Positions 46,288 to 55,101 of a stretch of DNA of 64,000 nt are shown in pieces. The position numbers and the translations under genes were made by a program. Each line of letters opens with the position of its first letter. Positions within the stretch are counted from its first letter, which is position 1. The notes under the pieces were generated by a model. That model made no database searches and was not told where the DNA came from. It was given only the letters and a program-made list of their open reading frames with translations. The DNA is from Poseidonocella sp. HB161398 (GTDB taxonomy: Bacteria; Pseudomonadota; Alphaproteobacteria; Rhodobacterales; Rhodobacteraceae): NCBI RefSeq assembly GCF_005870025.1, contig NZ_VATA01000026.1, positions 1 to 64,000 on the forward strand. The letters are read 5' to 3'.

Positions 46288-46328
46288 CGGGAGGCGCGGC
46301 GGGGCCGCTGAGCCCGCCGCGCCTCCCG
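46288..46328. terminator. Strong bidirectional hairpin between convergent genes
   Basis: CGGGAGGCGCGGCGGG (46288-46303) and its exact reverse complement (46313-46328) make a 16-bp GC-only stem with a 9-base loop between the ATPase stop and the NCS2 permease stop. It lacks a T-run, but is the strongest hairpin of the plus-strand region. Confidence 0.65.
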
Positions 46329-46373
46329 GGACCTGCCGCGCGCACCCGGCAAGTCCCTGCGTCCTCCGGCCGG

Positions 46374-47786
46374 TCAGGCCTCCTCGTAGGCCAGCTTGGC
46401 CGCCTCGCGGGGGGTGCGCATCTCCGGCAGGAGCGCACCGCAGAGCACCGCGGTCAGCCCGCCGGTGGTGATGCCCGAGCTGAAGATCTGGCGCCAGAGC
46501 GGCGGCAGGAAGCTCAGCACCTCGGGCAGCAGCTGCACGCCGAGGCCCACGCCCACCGACAGCGCGACGGTGATCGTCTCCTTCTTGCCCAGATGCTGGC
46601 TGCCGATGATCCGGATGCCCGAGACCACGATCAGGCTGAACATCACGAAGGTCGACCCGCCCAGCACCGGGCGCGGGATCTGCTGCAGCACGGCGCCCAG
46701 CACCGGGAAGAGCCCGAGGATCACCAGGATCACCGCGATGTAGCGGCCGACATGGCGGCTGGCGACGCCGGTCAGCTGCACCACGCCGGTATTCTGGCTG
46801 AAGGTGGTGTTGGGGAAGGTGGCGAAGGCCGCGGCCAGCACCGAGTTGACGCCGTCGGCCAGCACGCCGCCCCTGACGCGCTCCTCGAAGACCGGGCCCT
46901 CGGTCGGCTCGCCCGAGACCCGCGAGGTGCCGGTGATGTCGCCCATCGTCTCCAGCGAGGTGATGATGAACATGAAGGCCACCGGGATGAAGGACACCCA
47001 GTCGAAGCTGATGCCGAAGCGGAACGGGACCGGCACAGAGATCAGCGGCACGCCCGAGAAGTCCGGCGCCGCGACATTGCCGGTCAGCAGCGCCAGCAGG
47101 CAGCCCGCGGCCAGGCCGATCACGATCGAGCTGACGCGGATCATGCTGTTCGCCGAGAACTGGCAGGCCAGGATGATGGCGATCACGAAGGCGGCGAGGC
47201 CGACATTGGTGCCGTTGCCGAAATTCTCGGCCCCCGCGCCGCCGCCGATGTCGCGGATCGAGACCAGGATCAGGCTCATGCCGATCAGCACGACGACGCT
47301 GCCCGAGACGACCGGGGTGATCATCCGGCGCAGCCAGGGCAGCGCGAAGGCGATGCCGATCTCGATGAAGGAGGCGACGAAGGCCACGCCGAAGATGGTC
47401 GCCAGGACCTCCTCGGAGCTCGCCCCGCCCTGCTGGGCGATCTTGCCCGAGGTGATGAGCGCGGCGACGAAGGCGAAGCTGGTGCCCTGCAGGCTGAGGA
47501 GCCCCGAGCCGACCGGCCCGACGCGCTGCGACTGGATCCAGGTGGCGATGCCCGACACGAAGAGCGAGGTCGCCACCAGATAGGGCACGTAGGGACCGAG
47601 CCCCAGCGCCGCGCCGATGACGATGGCCGGGGCGACGATATTGACGAAGGCCGCCAGCAGGTGCTGAACCGCGGCCAGCAGCGCCGGGGCGAAGGCCGGC
47701 TTGTCATCGACCCGGTAGATGACGTCGGCATGCGGATCTGTCCCCGCGGCGCCGGAGGCGGACGGGGAAGAGGTAGTCTCTGTCAT
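46374..47786 (-). CDS. NCS2-family purine/urate permease
   Basis: 470 residues with ~12-14 hydrophobic helices of the nucleobase:cation symporter-2 family. Recognisable: DKPAFAPALLAAVQHLLAAF at the N-terminus, VSGSVVVLIGMSLILV, the Q-N signature segment NTTFSQNTGVVQLTGVASRH and GGSTFVMFSLIVVSGIRII. The UacT/XanP subgroup moves urate or xanthine. It is separated by 122 bases from a LysR regulator transcribed the same way, and an allophanate-hydrolase-like amidase lies across from it, so a purine or ureide role is likely. Confidence 0.88.
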   Translation of the reverse strand: MTETTSSPSASGAAGTDPHADVIYRVDDKPAFAPALLAAVQHLLAAFVNIVAPAIVIGAALGLGPYVPYLVATSLFVSGIATWIQSQRVGPVGSGLLSLQGTSFAFVAALITSGKIAQQGGASSEEVLATIFGVAFVASFIEIGIAFALPWLRRMITPVVSGSVVVLIGMSLILVSIRDIGGGAGAENFGNGTNVGLAAFVIAIILACQFSANSMIRVSSIVIGLAAGCLLALLTGNVAAPDFSGVPLISVPVPFRFGISFDWVSFIPVAFMFIITSLETMGDITGTSRVSGEPTEGPVFEERVRGGVLADGVNSVLAAAFATFPNTTFSQNTGVVQLTGVASRHVGRYIAVILVILGLFPVLGAVLQQIPRPVLGGSTFVMFSLIVVSGIRIIGSQHLGKKETITVALSVGVGLGVQLLPEVLSFLPPLWRQIFSSGITTGGLTAVLCGALLPEMRTPREAAKLAYEEA

Positions 47787-47908
47787 GGTCGTCTCTCCTG
47801 TTTCTGAAGGCGTGGCTCCAGCGTGCCAGAGGGAGAGCGGACGAAGAATTGCCAAGATTTCCGCAAGGCGGTGCGTTTCGGGCAACGCCTCCGGATCCGG
47901 GGGCGGGC

Positions 47909-48817
47909 TCAGCCGGTCTCGCCGGCCAGCGCGGCCAGGCGGGCGGCCACCTGCTCGGAGAAGCGCGCCGAGGCGACCGGCAGGCTGCGGCCGCGCATCT
48001 GGCCCAGGATCAGGCTGCCCGCGGGCACGTCGCGCTCGGCGACCGGGCGGAACACGACCGAGCCGTCCGCGGGCGGGCGCAGGCCGATCGGGATCTGGAA
48101 GCCGATGGCGCGCTCGTGGCGGACATAGTGGCGGATCAGGTCGAAGCTCTCGGTCTCCACCACCGGGTTCAGCCGCCGCTCGATCCGCCTGGCGCCGAAA
48201 TCCAGCAGATGGCGCACGCCGTAGCTGCTGGAGGGCGCGACATGGACATGCTCTAGGCAGTCCCTCAGCCGCAGCTCGGGCTTCGCCGCCAGCGGGTGAT
48301 CGGCCGCCAGGATGGCGGTGACGGGCTGCGGAAGGATGCGGATCACCTGGAAATCCACGAGGTAGATCGGCTCGAAGACCAGCGCCAGGTCGCTCTGGTA
48401 GGTGGCCAGCTCCTGCTCCACCTGGGCGCGGTCGCGCACATTGACCGAGAAGGTCACGCCGGGATGCCCGGCGCGGTAGCGCGCCATCTCCTCGGGCAGG
48501 AAATAGGGCAGCAGCGCCTGCGAGCAGGCGATCGAGACATGGCCCCGCCGCTCTCCGGCCAGGTCGGCGACCTGGCTCTGCACCCGGACCAGCTCGGAGC
48601 GCGAAGCGCGGTAGTAGTGCATCACGAGCTCGCCCGCCGGGTTCAGCCGCACCCCGTTCGGCAGGCGCTCGAAGAGCGGCGAGCCGAATTCGGCCTCGAA
48701 GCCGCGGATCCGCCGGTTCAGCGCCGAGGCGGTGATGTTCATGTCCTCGGCCGCCTTGCGCATCGACCCGGCCCGCGCGACCGCCTCGATCAGCTGGAAG
48801 GTGTAGAGATGTCTCAT
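47909..48817 (-). CDS. LysR-family transcriptional regulator
   Basis: 302 residues. The N-terminal HTH (MRHLYTFQLIEAVARAGSMR, EDMNITASALNRRIRGFE) and the C-terminal LysR substrate-binding domain are present. It is divergent from the amidase at 48992 and upstream of the purine permease, so it can regulate both. The 174-base spacer holds both promoters. HTH variant SALNRR deviates from the common ALS.QI pattern. Confidence 0.9.
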   Translation of the reverse strand: MRHLYTFQLIEAVARAGSMRKAAEDMNITASALNRRIRGFEAEFGSPLFERLPNGVRLNPAGELVMHYYRASRSELVRVQSQVADLAGERRGHVSIACSQALLPYFLPEEMARYRAGHPGVTFSVNVRDRAQVEQELATYQSDLALVFEPIYLVDFQVIRILPQPVTAILAADHPLAAKPELRLRDCLEHVHVAPSSSYGVRHLLDFGARRIERRLNPVVETESFDLIRHYVRHERAIGFQIPIGLRPPADGSVVFRPVAERDVPAGSLILGQMRGRSLPVASARFSEQVAARLAALAGETG

Positions 48818-48991
48818 GCCGGCTCCTTGCCCGGGGCGGTGTCCGTTTTGCACCGCCACGATGACAAACCGGCAATTCCTGTAAACACCCCGGACAGGCA
48901 TTTTCGCATCCGAACGGCCGGACGGCCCCGCATATGCGGGCCGGCCGGGCACCCTGCCCGCTTTCCGGGAGAACCGAAAAAGAGGTCCAAG

Positions 48992-50386
48992 ATGCTGTCA
49001 TCCCTGCCCTTCACCCTGCCCGCCCTGCGCACCGCCTATGCCGCGGGCGCCCGGCCCGCCGAAATCGTCGAGGAGGTCTTCGCCCGGCTGGAGGCCGCCG
49101 CCGATCCGGGCATCTTCCTTCATGCCGACCGGGCGGCCGCGCTGGCCGGGGCGCGCGCGCTCGGCGCCCCCCTTGGCCGCCCGCTCTGGGGCATGCCCTT
49201 CGCGGTGAAGGACAATATCGACGTGGCAGGGCAGCCGACCACCGCCGCCTGTCCGGCAAGCGCCCATGTCGCGACCGAGGATGCGGCGGTCGTGGCGCGG
49301 CTGCGCGCGGCCGGGGCGATCGTCATCGGCAAGACCAATCTCGACCAGTTCGCCACCGGGCTCGTCGGCACGCGCACGCCCTATCCGGTGCCGCGCAACG
49401 CGCTCGATCCCGCCATCGTGCCGGGCGGCTCCTCCTCCGGTTCGGCGCTGGCCGTCGCCCGCGGGATCGTGCCCTTCGCGCTCGGCACCGACACGGCCGG
49501 CTCGGGCCGGGTGCCCGCGGCGCACAACGGCATCGCCGGGCTGAAGCCCAGCCTCGGCGCCTGGTCCACCCGCGGCCTCGTCCCGGCCTGCCGCACGCTC
49601 GACACGCTCTCGGTCTTCGCCCAGAGCACCGCCGACGCCTGGGAGATCCATTGCGCCGCCGCGGGTTACGACCCGGCCGACAGCTTCTCCCGCCGCTTCC
49701 CCGTCCCGCCCGCAGAGCCCGGAGCGCTGCGCCCCGGCCTGTGCATCGCCCTGCCCGACGCGGACAGCCTCGCGGCGCATTGCGAGCCGCGGCAGATCCG
49801 CATGCTGGAGGAGACGGCCGGGCGGCTCCGCGCCCTTGGCGCAAGGATCGTCCGGATCGGCTTCGGCCCGTTCCACGAGGTGGCGCGGCTGCCCTACGAG
49901 CGGTCCTGGGTGGCCGAGCGCGCCGCCGCCATCGGCGACCGGCTGGCAGAGGCGCCGGAGACGCTGCTGCCGGTGATCCGCCGGATTGCCGGTGGCGCGG
50001 CGCAGTTCAGCGCGGTCGACGCCTTCCGCGACCGCTACCGCCTGGCGGAGCTGCGCCGCGCCTGCGAGACCGCGATGGCGGGCTGCGACCTGATCTGCGT
50101 GCCCTCGATCCCCGCCTTCGTCACCCTGGCCGAGGACGCCGCCGACCCGGTCGGTCCCAATGCCCGGCTGGGCAGCTACACGAATTTCGTCAACCTGCTC
50201 GATCTCTGCGGCATCGCCGTGCCCGTCGGTCCCCGCGGCGACGGGCGTCCGGGCGGGGTGACGCTGCTGGCGCCTGCGGGGCGGGACGCACTGGCGGCTT
50301 CGGCCGCGGCGGCCATCGAGGCCGGGCCGCTCGGCGCCACCGGCTGGCCGCGGCCCGCGGCGGCGGCGCTCCGGGCAGCGGAGTGA
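48992..50386 (+). CDS. Allophanate hydrolase-like amidase (AtzF type, amidase domain only)
   Basis: 464 residues. Amidase signature with K73 (GMPFAVKDNIDVAG), GGSSSGSA serines at 147-149 and S171 in the DTAGSGRVPAA block. The NIDVAG, GTRTPYPVPRNALDP and DTAGSGRVP patterns are typical of allophanate hydrolase, which releases CO2 and ammonia from allophanate made by urea carboxylase. It ends after the amidase domain, without the C-terminal domain of AtzF/DurA. No urea carboxylase is present here. AGAGGT precedes the ATG. Confidence 0.85.
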   Translation: MLSSLPFTLPALRTAYAAGARPAEIVEEVFARLEAAADPGIFLHADRAAALAGARALGAPLGRPLWGMPFAVKDNIDVAGQPTTAACPASAHVATEDAAVVARLRAAGAIVIGKTNLDQFATGLVGTRTPYPVPRNALDPAIVPGGSSSGSALAVARGIVPFALGTDTAGSGRVPAAHNGIAGLKPSLGAWSTRGLVPACRTLDTLSVFAQSTADAWEIHCAAAGYDPADSFSRRFPVPPAEPGALRPGLCIALPDADSLAAHCEPRQIRMLEETAGRLRALGARIVRIGFGPFHEVARLPYERSWVAERAAAIGDRLAEAPETLLPVIRRIAGGAAQFSAVDAFRDRYRLAELRRACETAMAGCDLICVPSIPAFVTLAEDAADPVGPNARLGSYTNFVNLLDLCGIAVPVGPRGDGRPGGVTLLAPAGRDALAASAAAAIEAGPLGATGWPRPAAAALRAAE

Positions 50387-50395
50387 GCCCGGCGC

Positions 50396-51235
50396 TCAAC
50401 CCTTCATCAGCGCCACGCCGCAGGCGATCGCCCCCGCCGAGGCCCATCGCCAGCGTCCCACCGGCTCGCGCAGCACCAGCCCGGCGATCACCACGGCGAA
50501 GAGGATGCTCGATTCCCGCAAGGCGGCGACCATGGCGATCGGCGCCCGGGTGAAGGCCCAGACCGCAATGCCGTAGGAGCCGAGCGACATCGCCCCGGCC
50601 GCCAGCCCGCTGCGCCAGGCCGGGCGCAGCACCGCGAAGGCCGCGCGGCCGCGCCGCGCCCCCGCCCAGGCCGCCATCAGCACGGCATCGCCGAGCGCCA
50701 TCCACAGCACGAAGGCCGGGGCGCTGCCCGCGATCCGTGCGCCGATCCCGTCCGCCAGCGTGTAGGCTGCGGTGAAGCAGGCCGTCGCCCCGGCATAGGC
50801 CAGCGCACGGCCCTCCATCCGCCCGGCGGGCCCGCCGCGCGCCGCCATGACGAGGATGCCGAGCGAGATCGCCGCAATCGCCGCCAGCACCCGCGGCCCC
50901 GGCGTCTCGCCGAGCGCGAGCACCGCCGCCGCCGTCACGATCAGCGGCGCGCAGCCCCGCGCCAGCGGATAGGCCTGGCTGAGATCGGCGGCGTCATAGG
51001 CGCGGGCCAGCATCATCTTGTAGCCCGCATGCAGCCCCGCCCCGGCGGCGATCCAGGGCCAGGCCGCCGCAGCGGGCAAGGGCATGAAGGGCAGCAGCGG
51101 CAGCGCGATCGCCGCCTGGACCAGGGCCAGCAGCAGCACGCCGGAGGCACGGTCGAGCCCGGTCTTCAGCAGCGCGTTCCACCCGGCATGGAGAAGCGCC
51201 GCCAGCAGCACAGCGGCGAAGACATGCGGCTCCAT
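50396..51235 (-). CDS. EamA/DMT-family transporter
   Basis: 279 residues, ten hydrophobic helices arranged as two EamA repeats (LLHAGWNALLKTGLD; AYPLARGCAPLIVTAAAVLA; LGSYGIAVWAFTRAPIAMVA; RESSILFAVVIAGLVLREPV). The family exports amino acids and other metabolites. It starts three bases after the DUF1127 gene, so the two are one transcript. Convergent with the amidase gene, ten bases apart. Confidence 0.88.
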   Translation of the reverse strand: MEPHVFAAVLLAALLHAGWNALLKTGLDRASGVLLLALVQAAIALPLLPFMPLPAAAAWPWIAAGAGLHAGYKMMLARAYDAADLSQAYPLARGCAPLIVTAAAVLALGETPGPRVLAAIAAISLGILVMAARGGPAGRMEGRALAYAGATACFTAAYTLADGIGARIAGSAPAFVLWMALGDAVLMAAWAGARRGRAAFAVLRPAWRSGLAAGAMSLGSYGIAVWAFTRAPIAMVAALRESSILFAVVIAGLVLREPVGRWRWASAGAIACGVALMKG

Positions 51236-51238
51236 CGG

Positions 51239-51433
51239 CTATCCCCAGAACGGCCTTGCGGCCTCGGCGGCGGCGGCCGCGGGGCAGAGCCCGGGATCGC
51301 CGAGCCGCTCCGGCGGCAGGCGGCGCAGCGCGCGGCGCGTGCGCAGGTTGCGCGACCAGCGCAGGAGAACGGCGCGCGCCGCCCGCAAGGGACCGCGCCG
51401 CACCGCAATGCGGATTGAATTTTCATGTGCCAT
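51239..51433 (-). CDS. DUF1127 domain small protein
   Basis: 64 residues. The C-terminal DUF1127 pattern is visible: WSRNLRTRRALRRLPPERLG then DPGL and EAARPFWG. Arg-rich and basic. In alphaproteobacteria related proteins affect RNA turnover, phosphate and carbon metabolism; the role here is unknown. It is the first gene of a two-gene operon with the EamA transporter and lies divergent to the LysR gene. Confidence 0.8.
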   Translation of the reverse strand: MAHENSIRIAVRRGPLRAARAVLLRWSRNLRTRRALRRLPPERLGDPGLCPAAAAAEAARPFWG

Positions 51434-51451
51434 GCGCTCTTCTGGCAGAGC

Positions 51452-51465
51452 TTCCAGAATTGGAA
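51452..51465. promoter_or_regulatory. Palindrome TTCCA-N4-TGGAA in the divergent spacer
   Basis: TTCCA (51452-51456) and TGGAA (51461-51465) form a 5-bp inverted repeat in the 71-base spacer between the DUF1127/EamA operon and the LysR gene. Interrupted dyads here are often LysR-type autoregulatory sites. The AT-rich sequence next to it (AAAAACGATAG) may be promoter. Confidence 0.4.
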
Positions 51466-51504
51466 AAACGATAGTTTCTCGCCTGTCTTGTGAGATTTTC
51501 GCAC

Positions 51505-52404
51505 ATGAAGCGCGGCACGCTCCCGCTCACTGCCCTGCGCGCCCTCGAGGCGACGCTGCGCCATGGCCAGATGACCCTGGCCGCCGAGGAGCTGGGCGTC
51601 ACCTATGGTGCCGTCAGCCGCCAGGTGCGCGGGCTGGAGGCGCTTCTGGGCGTCGCGCTCTTCGACGGGCCGCGCAACCGGCTGGTGCCCTCGCAGGCCG
51701 CGCTCGACATGCAGCCGGCCCTGCAGGCGGCTTTCGACGGGATCGAGGAGGCGGTCGCCCGGGCGATGCAGCGCGAGCGCCGCCTGCTCGATGTCTCCTG
51801 CCTCGGGACCTTCACGATGCGCTGGCTGATCCCGCGGCTCTTCGGCTTCCAGAAACGCCATCCGGCAATCGAGGTCCGGCTGACTGCCGATGACGGGCCG
51901 GTGGATTTCGCCCGCCAGCGCCTCGATGCGGCCATCCGCGTCGGCACCGGCAGATGGGGCGCGGCGGAGGTGACGCGGCTTTTCGCCGACGAGGTCGGCC
52001 CGGTGCTCAGCCCCGCGCTCCTGCCCGGTGGCGCCCCGGCGGGCTGGGAGGCGCTCTCGGCCCTGCCGGTCCTCCATACCGCGACCCGCCGGGACGCCTG
52101 GACCGGCTGGGCACGTCAGGCGGGGGTGCCCGCGCCCGCGGGCGGCCAGGAATTCGAGCATTTCTACTTCCTGCTCGAGGCCGCCGTGGCCGGGCTCGGC
52201 ATGGCGATCGCGCCGCTCGTGCTGGTCCGCGACGACCTCGCCGCCGGACGGCTCGTGGCGCCGATGGGCTTTTGCCCCTCCGGCCAGGACTATGTCGCGC
52301 TCACCCCGCCCCGGCCCGGCCGCGAGGCGGCGCTCTTCGTCCGCTGGCTGCAGGACCAGAGCGGCGCGGACGCCCTTGCGGGCGGCAGGTCTCCGCCGGT
52401 CTAG
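51505..52404 (+). CDS. LysR-family transcriptional regulator
   Basis: 299 residues, GcvA-like group. The HTH region reads LPLTALRALEATLRHGQMTL and ELGVTYGAVSRQVRGLEALL. The effector domain contains RLFGFQKRHPAIEVRLTADD and ends in FVRWLQDQ. The chosen ATG is 15 bases after a GTG start at 51490 that is also possible. Divergent from the DUF1127/EamA genes, which it may control. Confidence 0.9.
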   Translation: MKRGTLPLTALRALEATLRHGQMTLAAEELGVTYGAVSRQVRGLEALLGVALFDGPRNRLVPSQAALDMQPALQAAFDGIEEAVARAMQRERRLLDVSCLGTFTMRWLIPRLFGFQKRHPAIEVRLTADDGPVDFARQRLDAAIRVGTGRWGAAEVTRLFADEVGPVLSPALLPGGAPAGWEALSALPVLHTATRRDAWTGWARQAGVPAPAGGQEFEHFYFLLEAAVAGLGMAIAPLVLVRDDLAAGRLVAPMGFCPSGQDYVALTPPRPGREAALFVRWLQDQSGADALAGGRSPPV

Positions 52405-52472
52405 GCGCCGGGCGGCTTGCGGCGCGGCGGCGCGCGGCTATGGTCCGCGCGCGGCAGCGAGAGGGGAGCGCC

Positions 52473-52919
52473 ATGACAATCACGATCCGCCACGGCACCA
52501 TTGCCGACGGCCCGGCGGCGGTGCGGCTGCTGCGCGGCTCGATCACCGAGCTCTGCGCCGCCGATCACGGCCATGACGCGGAGCGGCTGGCGGGCTGGCT
52601 CGGCAACAAGACGGTCGCGGTCTGGGCCGGCTGGCTGGCGCGCCCGGATGCGGCCGTTCTGGTGGCCGAGACCGGCGGCCGGATGGCCGGGATCGGCATG
52701 GTGGAGGCGACGGGCGCGGTGCTGCTGAACTATGTCGGGCCCGACGCGCGGTTCCAGGGCGTCAGCACGGCGCTGCTTGCGGCGATGGAGGCGATCGCGC
52801 GGGACGGGGGCGCCCGGGCCTGCCGCCTCGAAAGCACGGCCACCGCGCGGCGCTTCTACGAAAGCCGCGGCTATGCCCCGCAGGCCCCCGGCGGCGTCCT
52901 GCTCTCGAAGCCGCTCTGA
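52473..52919 (+). CDS. GNAT-family N-acetyltransferase
   Basis: 148 residues. The N-terminus MTITIRHGTIADGPAAVRLL and the acetyl-CoA loop region GPDARFQGVSTALLAAME, followed by RRFYESRGYAP, are typical. The P-loop is RFQGVS in place of the usual Q/RxxGxG/A. GAGGGGAG lies before the ATG. Substrate unknown. Confidence 0.82.
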   Translation: MTITIRHGTIADGPAAVRLLRGSITELCAADHGHDAERLAGWLGNKTVAVWAGWLARPDAAVLVAETGGRMAGIGMVEATGAVLLNYVGPDARFQGVSTALLAAMEAIARDGGARACRLESTATARRFYESRGYAPQAPGGVLLSKPL

Positions 52920-53010
52920 CCGGCCGGGTCCGCGCCGAACTGCCCGCTTGCCCCTGCCCCGCCCGGCCGCGAGACTGCGCGCGACAGACCAGAAGGCCCG
53001 GAGGCCGCGC

Positions 53011-53643
53011 ATGGAATTCCTTTTCGACGGAGACGGTCCGGACCGGCCGACGGTGCTGCTGGCCCATGGCGCGGGCGCGCCGATGGACAGCAGCTTCATG
53101 ACCGACATGGCCGCGGCGCTGGCCGGGCACGGCCTGCGGGTGGCGCGGTTCGAATTTGCCTACATGGCCCAGCGGCGCAGCGGCGGCGGCAAGCGCCCCC
53201 CGCCCAAGGTCGAGGCGCTGGAGCAGGAATTCCGCGCCGCCATCGCCGCGCTGGCCTGTCCCGGGCCGCTCTTCATCGGCGGCAAGTCGATGGGCGGCCG
53301 GGTGGCGAGCCTCGCCGCGGACCGGCTGCATGCGGAGGGCGCGATCGCCGGGCTGCTCTGCCTCGGCTATCCCTTCCACCCGGCGGGCAAGCCCGAGCGG
53401 CTGCGCACCGCCCATCTGGAAAGCCTGTCCGCCCCGGCGCTGATCTGCCAGGGCAGCCGCGACGCCTTCGGCAGCCGCGAGGAGGTCGCCGCCTATGCGC
53501 TGTCGCCGCAGATCAGCGTGGCGTGGCTCGAGGACGGCAATCACGACTTCGCCCCGCGCAAGCGGGTGACCGGGCGGAGCCAGGCCGAGCTGATCGCGGA
53601 GGCCGCCGCCGCCGCCGCGGCCTGGATCGCAAGCGTGACCTGA
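53011..53643 (+). CDS. Alpha/beta hydrolase family protein (KANSL3/Tex30-type)
   Basis: 210 residues. LLAHGAGAPMDSSFM at the N-terminus, nucleophile elbow with S93 in GGKSMGGRVAS, Asp in CQGSRDAFG and His in LEDGNHDFAP. These are the hallmarks of the Tex30/KANSL3 domain family, small hydrolases of unknown substrate. It follows the GNAT gene after 91 bases. Confidence 0.85.
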   Translation: MEFLFDGDGPDRPTVLLAHGAGAPMDSSFMTDMAAALAGHGLRVARFEFAYMAQRRSGGGKRPPPKVEALEQEFRAAIAALACPGPLFIGGKSMGGRVASLAADRLHAEGAIAGLLCLGYPFHPAGKPERLRTAHLESLSAPALICQGSRDAFGSREEVAAYALSPQISVAWLEDGNHDFAPRKRVTGRSQAELIAEAAAAAAAWIASVT

Positions 53644-53727
53644 CCCCCGCTGGACAGAGCGGATTTCCTGCATATCTAGATCCGGGGTTCCAACCCGATC
53701 CCCGGAGCCGACAGGAAGGATCTGCCG

Positions 53728-55101
53728 ATGACCGCATCCGAGGACCGGGCGGAGACCGCCCCGGACGAGCGCCGCGACCTGCGCGAGGCGCGCGAGCTGG
53801 AGGCGCATCTGCGCTGGCTCGACAGCTTCACCCCCGCCGCGCTCGGCATCCTGGCGCTGGCCTCGGGGATCTACACCTATCTCGGGGTGACCCAGCTTCT
53901 CGACGGCAGCGACGCGCTCAGCGTGCTGGCGGCGCTGGCCTATTCGATCGCCGTCTCGGTCGGCATCTTCGTCTTCTGGTCCTACCTGATGCGGCTCCTG
54001 CCGGCGATGCGCTCGGGGCAGAGCGTGCTGGGGCTCCTGGTCGCCGGTGCGCTCGGCTGCATGGCGATCGTGGCGATGTCCTCCTGGCTGAACGCCGCCG
54101 CCCTCGCCGGCAGCGCCGCGGTCGAGCAGCATCTGGCGCGCACCGTGCAGGACTACCAGTCCTCGCTGGAGCGCGCGCATGAAAACGCCGTGCTGGCCCA
54201 GGGGCTCGGCCGCGATGTCGCCCGCGCGCGGCAGCTCTTCGAGGATCTGGGCGCGCAGGAGCAGGCCGGGAACCTCTCGGGCACGGCCGGGCGCGGCGCG
54301 GTCTTCCGGCTGCTGACCCAGAAATCGGCCGAACTCGCCGCGCTGGAGGACCAGATCGCCGCCCAGGAGGCGCCCATCGCCGCCGCGTTCGAAGAGGGCA
54401 ACGCGATCCTCGGGCGGATGCGGTCGCTCCTGGTGGAACAGGGCTCGGTGCAGGCGCGCTCGGTGACGTTTTCCGAGGAATCCGTGCGGCTTGCCGGCGT
54501 GATCACATCGCTGCGCCAGCTCTCGGTCGCGCCGCTGGTGGAGCGCGCGGCGCAGGATCTCTCGGCCTCGGTGGTGCTGCCCGAGCTCGACGGCCGGACC
54601 GAGGACATCCGCGCGGGCCAGCAGAGCACGCTGGGCCAGATCCTCGGCGCGCTCGATGCCCGCGCGCAGTCGCTGGAGGCCGCCGCGGCCGAGGTGCTGG
54701 CCCTGCCCGAGCCGGTCGAGACCACCTACACGCCGATCAGCGCCGCCGATGCGGTGATCCGCTATGCCGGGAATTTCGCGCCCTCCTGGGCTGGGGCGAT
54801 CGCCATCGACCTGCTGCCCGCGGTGCTGGTCTTCGTCCTCGCCGTGACCCAGGCGGCGATCCGGCGCGGGCGCGACGGCTCGGGGCTGGAGGCATCGATG
54901 ACGATCGGCGATCTGCGCGCGGCGATGCGGGCGCTCGAGGACATCGAGACCTCGCGCGGCCGCGCCAACCGCGCCGCGGAACCGCCCGCGGAGGCGCCGG
55001 AGCCGGCCCCGGCAGCCGAAGAGGCGCCCGCCGGGCCTGATCGGGAAGAGGACGCGCCGCCGCGCTTCGTCCCGGTCGCAGCCGGACCGCGGGCCGAATG
55101 A
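53728..55101 (+). CDS. Membrane protein with long periplasmic coiled segment, function unknown
   Basis: 457 residues. Three hydrophobic helices lie at about 36-57, 65-90 and 98-125, and a fourth at about 352-375. The 225-residue region between is helical and charged (RDVARARQLFEDLGAQEQAG, ALEDQIAAQEAPIAAAFEEG), likely a coiled coil outside the membrane. The C-terminus is a Pro/Glu/Ala-rich tail. No known domain recognised. It overlaps the next gene by four bases (ATGA), so the two products probably work together. Confidence 0.7.
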   Translation: MTASEDRAETAPDERRDLREARELEAHLRWLDSFTPAALGILALASGIYTYLGVTQLLDGSDALSVLAALAYSIAVSVGIFVFWSYLMRLLPAMRSGQSVLGLLVAGALGCMAIVAMSSWLNAAALAGSAAVEQHLARTVQDYQSSLERAHENAVLAQGLGRDVARARQLFEDLGAQEQAGNLSGTAGRGAVFRLLTQKSAELAALEDQIAAQEAPIAAAFEEGNAILGRMRSLLVEQGSVQARSVTFSEESVRLAGVITSLRQLSVAPLVERAAQDLSASVVLPELDGRTEDIRAGQQSTLGQILGALDARAQSLEAAAAEVLALPEPVETTYTPISAADAVIRYAGNFAPSWAGAIAIDLLPAVLVFVLAVTQAAIRRGRDGSGLEASMTIGDLRAAMRALEDIETSRGRANRAAEPPAEAPEPAPAAEEAPAGPDREEDAPPRFVPVAAGPRAE

